This document shows positions 50,877 to 59,197 of a DNA stretch of 64,000 bases, one piece after another; the first letter of the stretch is position 1; every line of letters starts with the position of its first letter. The DNA comes from Asanoa iriomotensis (GTDB lineage: Bacteria > Actinomycetota > Actinomycetes > Mycobacteriales > Micromonosporaceae). The notes beneath the pieces are model-generated. The model searched no databases and had not been told where the DNA came from. It saw nothing but the letters and a program-made list of their open reading frames with translations. The stretch is from NCBI RefSeq assembly GCF_016862515.1, contig NZ_BONC01000022.1, forward strand, positions 1-64,000, in the 5' to 3' direction. The position numbers and the translations under genes were made by a program.

Positions 50877-51964
50877 CACTGCGTCCGCTGCGTCGCTCGG
50901 ATCGCCATCTCGGCGAGTTGGTGTTTGGCGTACGCGGTGGCGGTGCTCGCCGCCAGGGCGAGCATGGCCCGCTCCGCCCGGTGCGCGATCTCCTGCTCGA
51001 TCCGCTCCACGGCGCCGACGTCGACGAGGATGGCGCGGACCCGGGCCAGATCGGCATCGGACAGCTCCCGGCCGATGGTCGCCCGGACGAACCGTGCCGC
51101 GGCGGGGTCGTGCTCGTCGCCGAGCTTGAGGGCCGTGGCGAGCAGGACCGTGCGCTTGCCCTCGCGCAGGTCGTCACCCGACGGCTTGCCGGTCACGGCC
51201 GGGTCCCCGAACACGCCCAAGAGGTCGTCACGGAGCTGGAACGCGACACCGATGTCCGCGCCGAACGCCCGGTAGGCGGCGACGAGGTCGGCGTCCGCGC
51301 CGGCGATCGCGGCGCCGAAGTGCAGCGGGCGTTCGACGGTGTACGAGGCCGTCTTGTACCGGATGACGCGCAGCGCGCGGTCGACGTCCTCGTCGCCGCT
51401 CATCTGGGTGATCAGGTCGTGGAGCTGGCCGTACATGACCTCGGTGCGGACGGCGGACCACACCGGGGAGATCCGGGTGTGCGCGTCCTCCGGCAGCCCG
51501 GACGAGCGGACCAGGACGTCGGCCCAGATCAGCGCGAGGTCGCCGATCAGGATGGCGGTGCCGTTGCCGAAGGACTCGGGGTCTCCCGAGAAGCCCCGCG
51601 CCCGGTGCCGCTCCGCGTAGGTCACGTGCGCGGCCGGGTGACCGCGGCGGGTCCGGGACGCGTCGATGATGTCGTCGTGGATCAGTCCCGACGCGTGCAG
51701 CAGCTCGAAGCCCGCGCACGCCGTCAGCACTGCGGCCGCCACCGGGGCCTCCGGGTCGCCGCCGGCACCGAGCCAACCCAGCCACGCGAAGGCGGGCCGG
51801 ATGCGCTTGCCGCCGCGCAGCACATAGCTCTCGAGCTCCGCCACGGTCGCGGCGAAGTCCTCTCCGAATGCGTCAGCTTCCGCGCGGCGCGCGGTGAAGA
51901 AGTCCCGCATCGCGACGTCGACAGCGGCGGCTCCCATAGCCGCACCGAGATAGCTGACGGTCAT
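50876..51964 (-). CDS. Polyprenyl diphosphate synthase 2 (FPP/GGPP synthase)
   Basis: 362 residues from the ATG at 51964 with GGGGGAAAAG upstream. First Asp motif LIHDDIID, second QLRDDLLGVFGDP, the last form common in actinomycete enzymes. GGKRIRPAF lies near residue 55. It is the first gene of the mevalonate operon and should supply the prenyl donor (FPP if the product is farnesylated) to the ABBA enzyme at the operon end. Chain length is not decidable by eye. Palindrome 6 lies 75 bp upstream. Confidence 0.92.
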   Translation of the reverse strand: MTVSYLGAAMGAAAVDVAMRDFFTARRAEADAFGEDFAATVAELESYVLRGGKRIRPAFAWLGWLGAGGDPEAPVAAAVLTACAGFELLHASGLIHDDIIDASRTRRGHPAAHVTYAERHRARGFSGDPESFGNGTAILIGDLALIWADVLVRSSGLPEDAHTRISPVWSAVRTEVMYGQLHDLITQMSGDEDVDRALRVIRYKTASYTVERPLHFGAAIAGADADLVAAYRAFGADIGVAFQLRDDLLGVFGDPAVTGKPSGDDLREGKRTVLLATALKLGDEHDPAAARFVRATIGRELSDADLARVRAILVDVGAVERIEQEIAHRAERAMLALAASTATAYAKHQLAEMAIRATQRTQ

Positions 51965-52038
51965 TGTCTTTTCCCCCGCCGGACTGCCCAATTGTGGTTC
52001 GGCATGGCACGACGGTAAGCGCCGGTCGGGGCCGTGCC

Positions 52039-52058
52039 CACTACTCGCGCGAGTAGTG
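52039..52058. promoter_or_regulatory. Cluster palindrome 6 (perfect)
   Basis: A perfect 20-bp palindrome containing ACTACT-CGCGCG-AGTAGT, 75 bp upstream of the mevalonate operon start and 144 bp upstream of the divergent LuxR gene. It is the best-formed member of the set. Confidence 0.75.
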
Positions 52059-52130
52059 CGGGCTAGCACCGGCATCCCCGCCGCACCGCCCCGGATGCAC
52101 GTATAACTGAGTGGACCCGTGCGCCGCGCC

Positions 52131-52159
52131 GTTCAACTGACGGGTCTGGACAGTTGAAC
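52131..52159. promoter_or_regulatory. StrR/NovG-type operator
   Basis: GTTCAACTG-N11-CAGTTGAAC is a perfect 9-bp inverted repeat with 11-base spacer, identical in form to the published StrR/NovG consensus (GTTCRACTG-N11-CRGTYGAAC). It lies 43 bp upstream of the LuxR-type gene start at 52202. The StrR-family regulator at 20.7-21.7 kb is the obvious ligand. Confidence 0.88.
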
Positions 52160-52201
52160 ACGCCCGTCGGACGACTCTCCAGAGAAACGCGGGGTGGCAC
52201 C

Positions 52202-54586
52202 ATGAATGCCTTGGTGGGACGTGATCACATTCTGTCCTCATTGGCCGGACAATTGGAAGCCACCCGGCACGGAGCCGGCGGTTGTGTGGTGGTCGACGGG
52301 CCGTTCGGCGTCGGCAAGACCCATGTGTTGAAGGCCGCCGGGATCGAGGGGGCCGAACGCGGCCTGACCGTGGTCGCGGGCCGGACCAGCATCACGGACC
52401 AGCCGATCCCCATCCACCTGCTGATCAGTTTCCTGCGGCACGCGACCGCCGACCGCGCCGACCTCGACGACCTGGTGCGCCCGGGCCGGAACCCGTTCTG
52501 GCTGATGGACCGCGTCGGCGAACTGGCGGCCGTCGCGGCACGCCGCCACCCGCTCGTGGTCGTCCTCGACGACGCCCAGCGCATCGACGACGTCAGCGCA
52601 CTGGCGTTGCGCGCGCTCGTGCAGTCGCTGGCCTCGTCGCCGGTGCTCTGGCTGCTCGCCCGGCGACCGGCCCGCACCGAGCCGCTCACCCAGTCGGTCT
52701 TCGAGTGGTTGATCGACAACGCGGCCACGCGCGTCACGCTCGGGCCGCTCGAGGACGAGGCCGTCGCCGACCTGTGCGCGTCCTTCCTCGGCGCCAGGCC
52801 GGACGCCTCCGTGCTCGGCTGGGCCGCCCGCTGCGGCGGCAACCCGCGGCTGATGGAGAACGTCTTCAGCGCCCTCATCAAGGCCGGACAGATGATCATC
52901 ACCGACGGCGCGGCCTCCGTGGTGGCGGAGCGCCTGCCCGACGGCGTGCGCACGATGGTGCACGACCTCCTGGACGGGTTCTCGCCCGCGGTCCGCCAAC
53001 TCCTCGTCGCCGGCGGCCGGATCGGGGCCGCCTTCACGGCCGAGGAGGCGGCGGCAGAACTGGGCGACCCGTCCCTCGACCTGTCCTCGGCCGTCGACGA
53101 AGCCGTGCGGGTGGGCCTGGTCCGGCGCGACGGCGCTGCCCTCACGTTCCACCACGAGGTGATCGGGGAGGCGCTCCGGCCCGCGGTGTCGTCACCCGCT
53201 CCCCTGCCGCGGCCGTCCCCACCCACGACGGCCGCCTGCGGCTGCGCGGACCTGACGACGGAGGCCATCTCCCTGGTGGCGCGCGACGAGGATGGTCCAC
53301 GCGCACTCGCCCGTGCCCTGCGACTGCTCGCCGGCGCGGGCCGCGGCGCGCAGGCCCACCGCCTCGCGGACCTCGCCCTGCGTACCGGCTTCGAGGCGGC
53401 GGCCGAGGCGCGCCTGGTTCTCGACCTGGTGCCCGGGCTGCGGGACGCCGACGGTCACGGCATGGCGGCGACGTTGCTGACGCGGACGTTGGCGCGGCCG
53501 GACATCTGCGAGCTGGACCGGGCCAAGCTCAACCGGGCCCTCGCGGAGACACCGCACGCCGGCCGGGCCAGCTGGGACGGCGGGCGGCACTCCTGCGAGC
53601 GACCACTGTGGACGTGGCTGGTCCGGGCCCTGGTCGCCGCCGACCAGTTCGAGGAGGCGACGGCCGTCCTCGACGCGGTCCGGCGGGAGGCGAACGAGCG
53701 GGGCACCACGGTGTCGGCCGCCCTGTGGCACGGCCACCGGGCCGACCTGTTGCTCGCTCTCGGGCAGCTCGACGAGGCGCGGACGGCAGCCGGCGCGGCG
53801 GTCCGGCTGGCCGACCGGTCGGCACCGGCCGACTCCGTGCCGGCCCGCCTCGTCCTGGCCGGCCTCAGCCTGCACGACGGCGACCTGGTCTCCGCCGGCG
53901 ACCAGCTCCGCGGCGTCGAACAGGGCGGCGGCGTGGCGACGGCGGACAGGGCGCGCCTCGACTGGACCCTCGCGCGGTTCCACGCCGCCGGCGGTCGCCC
54001 GTCGACGATGGTCTTCGACGATCCGCTGCTGTTCACCGAGACGCCGACGGCGGCAGCGGCGCTGGTCCGGCAGGCGAAGGAGCTCGGGCTCCGCACGGAG
54101 GCGCAGGCGGCGGCCGACGTAGCCGCACAGGTCGCGCGGCGCAATCCCGCTGTGCAGTCGTTGGCCGCCGGTGCCGCGCACGCCGACGGCGTCCTGCGCG
54201 ACGACCCGGCCGCCCTGCACCGCGCGGCGGACCTCTACCGGCTCGCCGGGCGTCCGCTGGCGGCGGGCGCCGGACTCGACGACGCGGCGCGGGTGGCCCG
54301 CGGCGGCGGGGTGCGACTCCTCGGGACGAAGCGTCCCGACGCGCACAGCGTGCGCCGGCTCGGTCCGGAACGGCCGAAGTCAGGCTGGGAGAGCCTGACC
54401 ACCGCGGAGCTGAGGGTCGTGCGCGCGATCGTCGACGGCAGGACGAACAGGGAAGCCGCGAGCATGCTGTTCCTGTCGCCCCATACCGTCGACACCCATC
54501 TGCGGCGGGTCTTCTCGAAGCTCGCGATCAAGAGCCGCGTGGAACTGACCAAGAGCTTCATCGCGTACGAAGCGCGGGTCAGCTAG
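52202..54586 (+). CDS. LAL-type LuxR transcriptional regulator 1
   Basis: 794 residues from the ATG at 52202. A full large ATP-binding LuxR protein: Walker A GPFGVGKTHV near residue 32, Walker B LVVVLDDAQRIDD, a helical repeat middle, and the C-terminal LuxR HTH (LTTAELRVVRAIVDGRTNREAASMLF). Such regulators usually activate antibiotic operons. It has a StrR operator and palindrome 6 in its promoter, placing it below the StrR-type activator. It converges with the second LuxR gene, overlapping by 8 bp. Confidence 0.92.
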   Translation: MNALVGRDHILSSLAGQLEATRHGAGGCVVVDGPFGVGKTHVLKAAGIEGAERGLTVVAGRTSITDQPIPIHLLISFLRHATADRADLDDLVRPGRNPFWLMDRVGELAAVAARRHPLVVVLDDAQRIDDVSALALRALVQSLASSPVLWLLARRPARTEPLTQSVFEWLIDNAATRVTLGPLEDEAVADLCASFLGARPDASVLGWAARCGGNPRLMENVFSALIKAGQMIITDGAASVVAERLPDGVRTMVHDLLDGFSPAVRQLLVAGGRIGAAFTAEEAAAELGDPSLDLSSAVDEAVRVGLVRRDGAALTFHHEVIGEALRPAVSSPAPLPRPSPPTTAACGCADLTTEAISLVARDEDGPRALARALRLLAGAGRGAQAHRLADLALRTGFEAAAEARLVLDLVPGLRDADGHGMAATLLTRTLARPDICELDRAKLNRALAETPHAGRASWDGGRHSCERPLWTWLVRALVAADQFEEATAVLDAVRREANERGTTVSAALWHGHRADLLLALGQLDEARTAAGAAVRLADRSAPADSVPARLVLAGLSLHDGDLVSAGDQLRGVEQGGGVATADRARLDWTLARFHAAGGRPSTMVFDDPLLFTETPTAAAALVRQAKELGLRTEAQAAADVAAQVARRNPAVQSLAAGAAHADGVLRDDPAALHRAADLYRLAGRPLAAGAGLDDAARVARGGGVRLLGTKRPDAHSVRRLGPERPKSGWESLTTAELRVVRAIVDGRTNREAASMLFLSPHTVDTHLRRVFSKLAIKSRVELTKSFIAYEARVS

Positions 54587-56453
54587 CCGCACCGTGCGCG
54601 TGCGCCGATCGGTATTGCGCGTCGTCCTCCATCGAGTAGATCGCGGCCGTGCCGGTGTAGGTCGCCGCGCCACGGACGAGCTCGACCCGCGTGCCGATGC
54701 CCAGCTTCTTGTAGATCTTTCTCAGGTGGTAGTTGACCGTGTGCTGCGACAGGTGCACCTGCTTGGCGATCTGCCGGTTGGTCAGGCCCACGCTCACCAG
54801 GTAGGCGATGCGCTGCTCCATGTCGGACAGCGTCGACCAGCAGGCGGCCAGTGGCGAGCCGGCGGCCTCGGAGTACGGCCCGGCGGCCTGCCGGCCATCC
54901 ACCGGGGCCTTGGCCGCGTAGAGCTTGGCGAGCTCCTCGGTCGCCAACGCCACCGAGATCGGGTCGGGCGACTGCACGATGATCAGCGACAACGCCGCCG
55001 GAGCGCTGTTGGCCAGCGCGTTGGCGTGCATGGCGGTCAGCCCGACGATCGAGACACCGGGGTTGTCGCGCGCGAGACCGTCCACCGTCTCCAGCACGCT
55101 TCGCTCGAGTCGCGAATCGCCGACGTCACGCGCGAGCAGCACCAGGAATGCGGCGGCACTCGGCACCTCGATGTAGAGACTGCGCAACGTCGCGAGACAG
55201 CGGTATCTGTCGGACAACAGTTGGGCGCCCGCGTGGGGTCCCGCTTTCTTGACCGCGATGAGCACATCGGTCCACGCGTATTGCGCGGAATCCAATGCCG
55301 CGTGGCCCGCCAGGCCCTCCTGCGCCAGTTTGGAATATCCTTCGGCCCTGGGCAGGTCGCCCATATAGAACGAGGCGATGCTGAGCACGGAGAAGGCCAA
55401 CGGCCGGAGCATCGGAACCGCGTCGCGCCCTATCGCGGCGGTCGCCGACGCCGCCTCACGGCGCGCGTCTCCGATGCGGCCGGCTTGGAGATAAAGCCGC
55501 GACCTCATCACCGCGGGCGCGGCCGTCCAGACCGGCTCGGGAAGTGCGCGCAATCCGTCCTCGACGTCACCGATCAGCGATTCGGCTTTGTCGAACTCGC
55601 GGAGATTGGCGAACTTGCCGGCCAGCGGAAGCTGGAAATGCAGCCGCCACACCGGATCGACGCCTTCGCTGGAGCGCACGGCGGAGCGCCCCAGGCTGAT
55701 GCCCTCGGCCAGCCGTCCCGCGCGCCAGCGCAGGTTGGACCGGGTGGTGAGTGCCATGGCCGCAGCGATGTCGCCCGGTCGGCTGCCGCGCTCCCCCAGG
55801 ATCCTCGCCGCGACCCGCTCGGCTTCGTCGGCGTCGAACAGCGAGTAGCCAAGCAGCAGCGACGCTTCCGCATCGAGCCGGGCGGCGGGCGAACTGGCCG
55901 GGTTCGCCAGCACCTCGCGCGCGACGCGGACACCGGCGGCCGCGTCGCCGCCGATCACCAGGCTGTGCGCGGGCGAGCACGATCCGCCGGCGGGTGCTCT
56001 GACCTGGGTGGACGCCGGGCTCGGGCGCTCGCTTTGCCATGGAACCTGGTCGTCCTTGTGCTCGTGCAACCCGATCGCCTCGCGCCGCAGCGTGTCGCGG
56101 ACCGGCGCGGGCATGGAGTCGATGGTCCCCTGGAGGAGAAAATCGCTCCTGAACGCCAACCGGTGCGCCGCGGCGACGATGAACCCGGCGGCCATCGCCT
56201 CTTCCAGCGGCGAGAGCAACGTGGCGGCCGGTCGGTCGAGCATTCTGCAGACGTCCTCCAGCAGAAAGGACCGTCCCAACGCGGCCGCGACCTTCAGAAA
56301 GTGCTGACAGCCCGCGCTCAGCACATTCAGTCGCCGCAGGGTCGCCCGGTCCCCGTCGTCGAGCGACCCGCCCGACACCGCCGCCCTGCCATTTGTTACA
56401 TTACTTTCGGTCGATTCTGGAATTCCATTCTCCGACGCGCGTCCCGTTGTCAT
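54579..56453 (-). CDS. LuxR-family regulator 2, lacking the ATP-binding domain
   Basis: 624 residues from the ATG at 56453 (GGGGGGAT upstream). The protein begins in what is normally the region after the NTPase: ATLRRLNVLSAGCQHFLKVA and LEDVCRMLDRPAATLLSPLEEA match the post-ATPase part of LAL proteins. TPR-like helices follow and the HTH is LSDMEQRIAYLVSVGLTNRQI. No P-loop is present, and the upstream 380 bp contain none in any frame I could recognise, so it is probably a naturally short LAL relative. It may partner with or antagonise regulator 1. Confidence 0.87.
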   Translation of the reverse strand: MTTGRASENGIPESTESNVTNGRAAVSGGSLDDGDRATLRRLNVLSAGCQHFLKVAAALGRSFLLEDVCRMLDRPAATLLSPLEEAMAAGFIVAAAHRLAFRSDFLLQGTIDSMPAPVRDTLRREAIGLHEHKDDQVPWQSERPSPASTQVRAPAGGSCSPAHSLVIGGDAAAGVRVAREVLANPASSPAARLDAEASLLLGYSLFDADEAERVAARILGERGSRPGDIAAAMALTTRSNLRWRAGRLAEGISLGRSAVRSSEGVDPVWRLHFQLPLAGKFANLREFDKAESLIGDVEDGLRALPEPVWTAAPAVMRSRLYLQAGRIGDARREAASATAAIGRDAVPMLRPLAFSVLSIASFYMGDLPRAEGYSKLAQEGLAGHAALDSAQYAWTDVLIAVKKAGPHAGAQLLSDRYRCLATLRSLYIEVPSAAAFLVLLARDVGDSRLERSVLETVDGLARDNPGVSIVGLTAMHANALANSAPAALSLIIVQSPDPISVALATEELAKLYAAKAPVDGRQAAGPYSEAAGSPLAACWSTLSDMEQRIAYLVSVGLTNRQIAKQVHLSQHTVNYHLRKIYKKLGIGTRVELVRGAATYTGTAAIYSMEDDAQYRSAHAHGAAS

Positions 56454-56835
56454 AATCCCCCCGAGATTATGCGCCATACTCTTACTGGACAGCCCCCGAA
56501 TTTGATCATCGTAGCACAGGTGTTGTCGGCCATCTATCTCGAAGTTGCCAGTCCACGGCCTGGCTGTTGTCAGGATTCACGGCGAGGCCGTAGAATGCCG
56601 GTCAGCCTCTGCCGATATCGGACAGAAGCAAGCAATTGCCATCATCGATTCCCCACCCCCATCTGCGTGTGACGCCGGTTACTCTATTCGACGTCTATAG
56701 AGCGCGGTCTACAACAGATGGAGTACCGCGCCCACAGTAGTCGATGGCACAAATTGTCTTCATCCGTATGGCGACGTGGGCAAGAACCGTCACGAGCATT
56801 GAGTCGTTGGGTTCAATGACGCGTGAGGAGAAGAG
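56454..56835. promoter_or_regulatory. Long divergent promoter region with palindrome 7
   Basis: 382 bp between LuxR regulator 2 and the second MmpL gene, visibly more AT-rich than its surroundings near 56400-56520. No gene is supported in it. At 56721-56742 it contains AGTACC-GCGCCCAC-AGTAGT, a degenerate member of the N8 palindrome class, 94 bp before the MmpL start. Confidence 0.55.
56721..56742. promoter_or_regulatory. Cluster palindrome 7 (degenerate, N8 type)
   Basis: AGTACC-GCGCCCAC-AGTAGT: the right half-site is exact and the spacer matches palindrome 4 at its 3' end (CCAC), but the left half has two mismatches. It would control the second MmpL exporter. Confidence 0.45.
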
Positions 56836-59004
56836 ATGCCTACCGAGACCCGCCGCACGGACGGGGCCTTGGCGGCGCTGGCCCGGTTCTGTTTCCGGCG
56901 ACGCCGCCTGGTCCTCCTGACCTGGGTCGTCGGCGTGCTGGCGCTGGCGTTCCTCGGCTTCCGCTTCGGCGCCCCCTCCGACAACGCCTACTCCGGTGGC
57001 GACTCCCACTCGGCCAAGGCGCAGGCGCTGATCGAGCAGCACTTTCCCGACCGGCAGGGCGACACCCTCACGCTCGCGATCAAGACGACGAACGGCATCG
57101 ACGACCCCGCCACCCGGCAACGGATCGAGCGGGTCATCGCCGACCTGACGGCCTCACCCGTCACGGGACCGGTGACCTCGCCCTACGAGGATCCGACCCT
57201 GGTGACGCAGGATCGCCGGATAGCCCGGACAACCGTCCCGCTGACCGACATGGACGTGCCGAAGGCCGAGGTCAAGCCGCTCGTCGACATCGTCAAGGAC
57301 GCGTCCGGCGACGGCCTGACGCTGGGGCTCGGCGGTGACAAGGCCGAGAAGGCGGAGACACCGCCGCAGGGTCCGGCCGAGGCGGTCGGCCTGCTCACCG
57401 CCGCGGTGATCCTGTTCATCGCGTTCGGTTCGCTGGTCGCGATGGGCCTGCCGCTCGTCGTCGGCCTGATGGCGGTCCTCGGCGGCATCGGCGTGATGAA
57501 GCTCGTCGGCCATCTCGCTCCCTCGCCCGACTTCACCGTGCTCGTCGCCGTCCTGATCGGGCTCGGCGTCGGCATCGACTACGCCCTGTTCATCCTGACC
57601 CGCTACCGCGACAGCCTGCACGAGGGCGACGACCCCGAGCGCGCGACGGTCAAGGCCATCGCCACCGCGGGCCACGCGGTCCTGTTCGCGGGTACGACCG
57701 TCGTCATCGCCCTGCTGGGCCTGATCGCCATGGGACAGCGGATGATGACCGGTGTCGCGATCGGCGCGTCGACGGCCGTCCTCGTCACGATGATCGCCGC
57801 GGTGACGCTCCTGCCGGCGTTCCTCGGCTTCATCGGCCGCCGGATCGACTCCCTGCGCCTCCCCCGCCGCACTCCCCGCGCGAGCGCCGCCCCGTCGGCG
57901 GACCGCCGGACGCTGGCCGAACGGTGGGCGGGCGTGGTGCAGCGCCGGCCCCTGGTCGCCGCACTGCTCGCCGGCGCGATCCTGCTCGTCCTCGCCTCGC
58001 CGGCGTTGTCGATGCGGTTGAGCCTGCCGGACGCCAGCGTGCAGCCGCACGACCGCAGCAGCTACACCTCGCACCAGATCCTCTCCGAGGGATTCGGTCC
58101 CGGTTACGGCGCGCCGATGGTCTTCGCGGCCAGGGTCGACTCGCCCTCCACCGACCTGGGTCCCGTCGTCGAAGCGGTCCGGAGCACCGACGGCATCGCG
58201 TTCACCACGCCACCCGCGGTCAGCCAGGACGGTCAGGCCGCCATGTTCATGGCCTTCCCGAAGACCGGCTACCAGGACGAGGCGACCACGGACCTGGTGC
58301 ACGAGCTCCGCGACGACGTGCTGCCCGGCGCGGCCGGCGGCACCGAGGTCTTCCTGGGCGGCCCGAACGCCGGCGCGATCGACTTCGCCGAGGAGACCAG
58401 CTCCCGCCTGCCCCTGATGATCACGGTCGTGATCGTGCTGTCGCTGCTCCTGCTGGTGCTGCTCGTCCGGTCGGTGACGATCGCGCTGCAGGCGGCCGTG
58501 ATGAACCTGCTCTCGATCGGCGCGGCGTACGGCGTACTCGTGGCAATCGTCCAATGGGGATGGTTGGGCTCGGCTCTTGGCTTCCCCACTGAGATGCCGA
58601 TCACGACCTGGGTTCCGATGATGATGTTCCCGCTGCTGTTCGGCCTCTCGATGGACTACGAGGTCTTCCTGATCTCGCGGATCCGCGAGGAGTACGAACG
58701 CACCGGCGACACCCGCCTGGCCGTCACCCGCGGCTTGGCCAAGACCGCGAAGGTGATCACCGCCGCCGCGGCCATCATGATCGCCATCTTCACGACGGCC
58801 GTGCTCGGCCCCGACGTATCCGTGAAGCAGATCGGTCTCGGCATGGCGATCGCGGTGCTCGTCGACGCCACCATCATCCGGATGATCCTCGTGCCGGCGG
58901 TCATGGAACTCTGCGGCGACGCCAACTGGTGGATGCCCGGACGCCGGTCACGGAAGATCGCCTCGGCACCCCCGGCCGAGGTCGAGGAAGCGGCAAGAGT
59001 CTGA
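56836..59004 (+). CDS. MmpL-family RND exporter 2
   Basis: 722 residues, GAGGAGAAGAG before the ATG. It has two RND halves: GLGVGIDYALFILTRYRDSLHEG in the first and LFGLSMDYEVFLISRIREEYERTG in the second supply the paired Asp-Tyr proton-relay signatures; the N-terminal helix FRRRRLVLLTWVVGVLALAFL is typical. Adjacent to the regulators and preceded by a cluster palindrome, it is the better candidate for exporting the lipophilic meroterpenoid or conferring self-resistance. It ends at a strong hairpin. Confidence 0.9.
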   Translation: MPTETRRTDGALAALARFCFRRRRLVLLTWVVGVLALAFLGFRFGAPSDNAYSGGDSHSAKAQALIEQHFPDRQGDTLTLAIKTTNGIDDPATRQRIERVIADLTASPVTGPVTSPYEDPTLVTQDRRIARTTVPLTDMDVPKAEVKPLVDIVKDASGDGLTLGLGGDKAEKAETPPQGPAEAVGLLTAAVILFIAFGSLVAMGLPLVVGLMAVLGGIGVMKLVGHLAPSPDFTVLVAVLIGLGVGIDYALFILTRYRDSLHEGDDPERATVKAIATAGHAVLFAGTTVVIALLGLIAMGQRMMTGVAIGASTAVLVTMIAAVTLLPAFLGFIGRRIDSLRLPRRTPRASAAPSADRRTLAERWAGVVQRRPLVAALLAGAILLVLASPALSMRLSLPDASVQPHDRSSYTSHQILSEGFGPGYGAPMVFAARVDSPSTDLGPVVEAVRSTDGIAFTTPPAVSQDGQAAMFMAFPKTGYQDEATTDLVHELRDDVLPGAAGGTEVFLGGPNAGAIDFAEETSSRLPLMITVVIVLSLLLLVLLVRSVTIALQAAVMNLLSIGAAYGVLVAIVQWGWLGSALGFPTEMPITTWVPMMMFPLLFGLSMDYEVFLISRIREEYERTGDTRLAVTRGLAKTAKVITAAAAIMIAIFTTAVLGPDVSVKQIGLGMAIAVLVDATIIRMILVPAVMELCGDANWWMPGRRSRKIASAPPAEVEEAARV

Positions 59005-59018
59005 CCCTTCCTCGAGGA

Positions 59019-59075
59019 GGAGCGCGGGGGGTCCCCCTGGCCATTGTCCCTGGCCGTTGTCCCCGCGCTCCTTTT
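59019..59075 (+). terminator. Terminator after MmpL exporter 2
   Basis: An 11-bp stem (GGAGCGCGGGG / CCCCGCGCTCC) with a 31-nt loop is followed by TTTT, starting 15 bp after the stop codon. Confidence 0.75.
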
Positions 59076-59085
59076 CGATGTCCGG

Positions 59086-59120
59086 ACTACAAGCCCGGGT
59101 AGTGGTCAACTACCCGGGCT
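59086..59120. promoter_or_regulatory. Cluster palindrome 8 with nested hairpin
   Basis: ACTACA-AGCCCG-GGTAGT (59086-59103) is followed directly by a mirrored ACTACCCGGGCT (59109-59120), which pairs with AGCCCGGGTAGT as a perfect 12-bp stem around GGTCA. It lies 95 bp upstream of the SARP gene. It may be an operator, a transcript hairpin, or both. Confidence 0.55.
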
Positions 59121-59197
59121 GCTCGTTGATCCCCGTTACTCCTTCTGGCGATGATGCCTAGGGTGGCGTTCGCATCCGCGCGAGGGAAGGGGTATGT

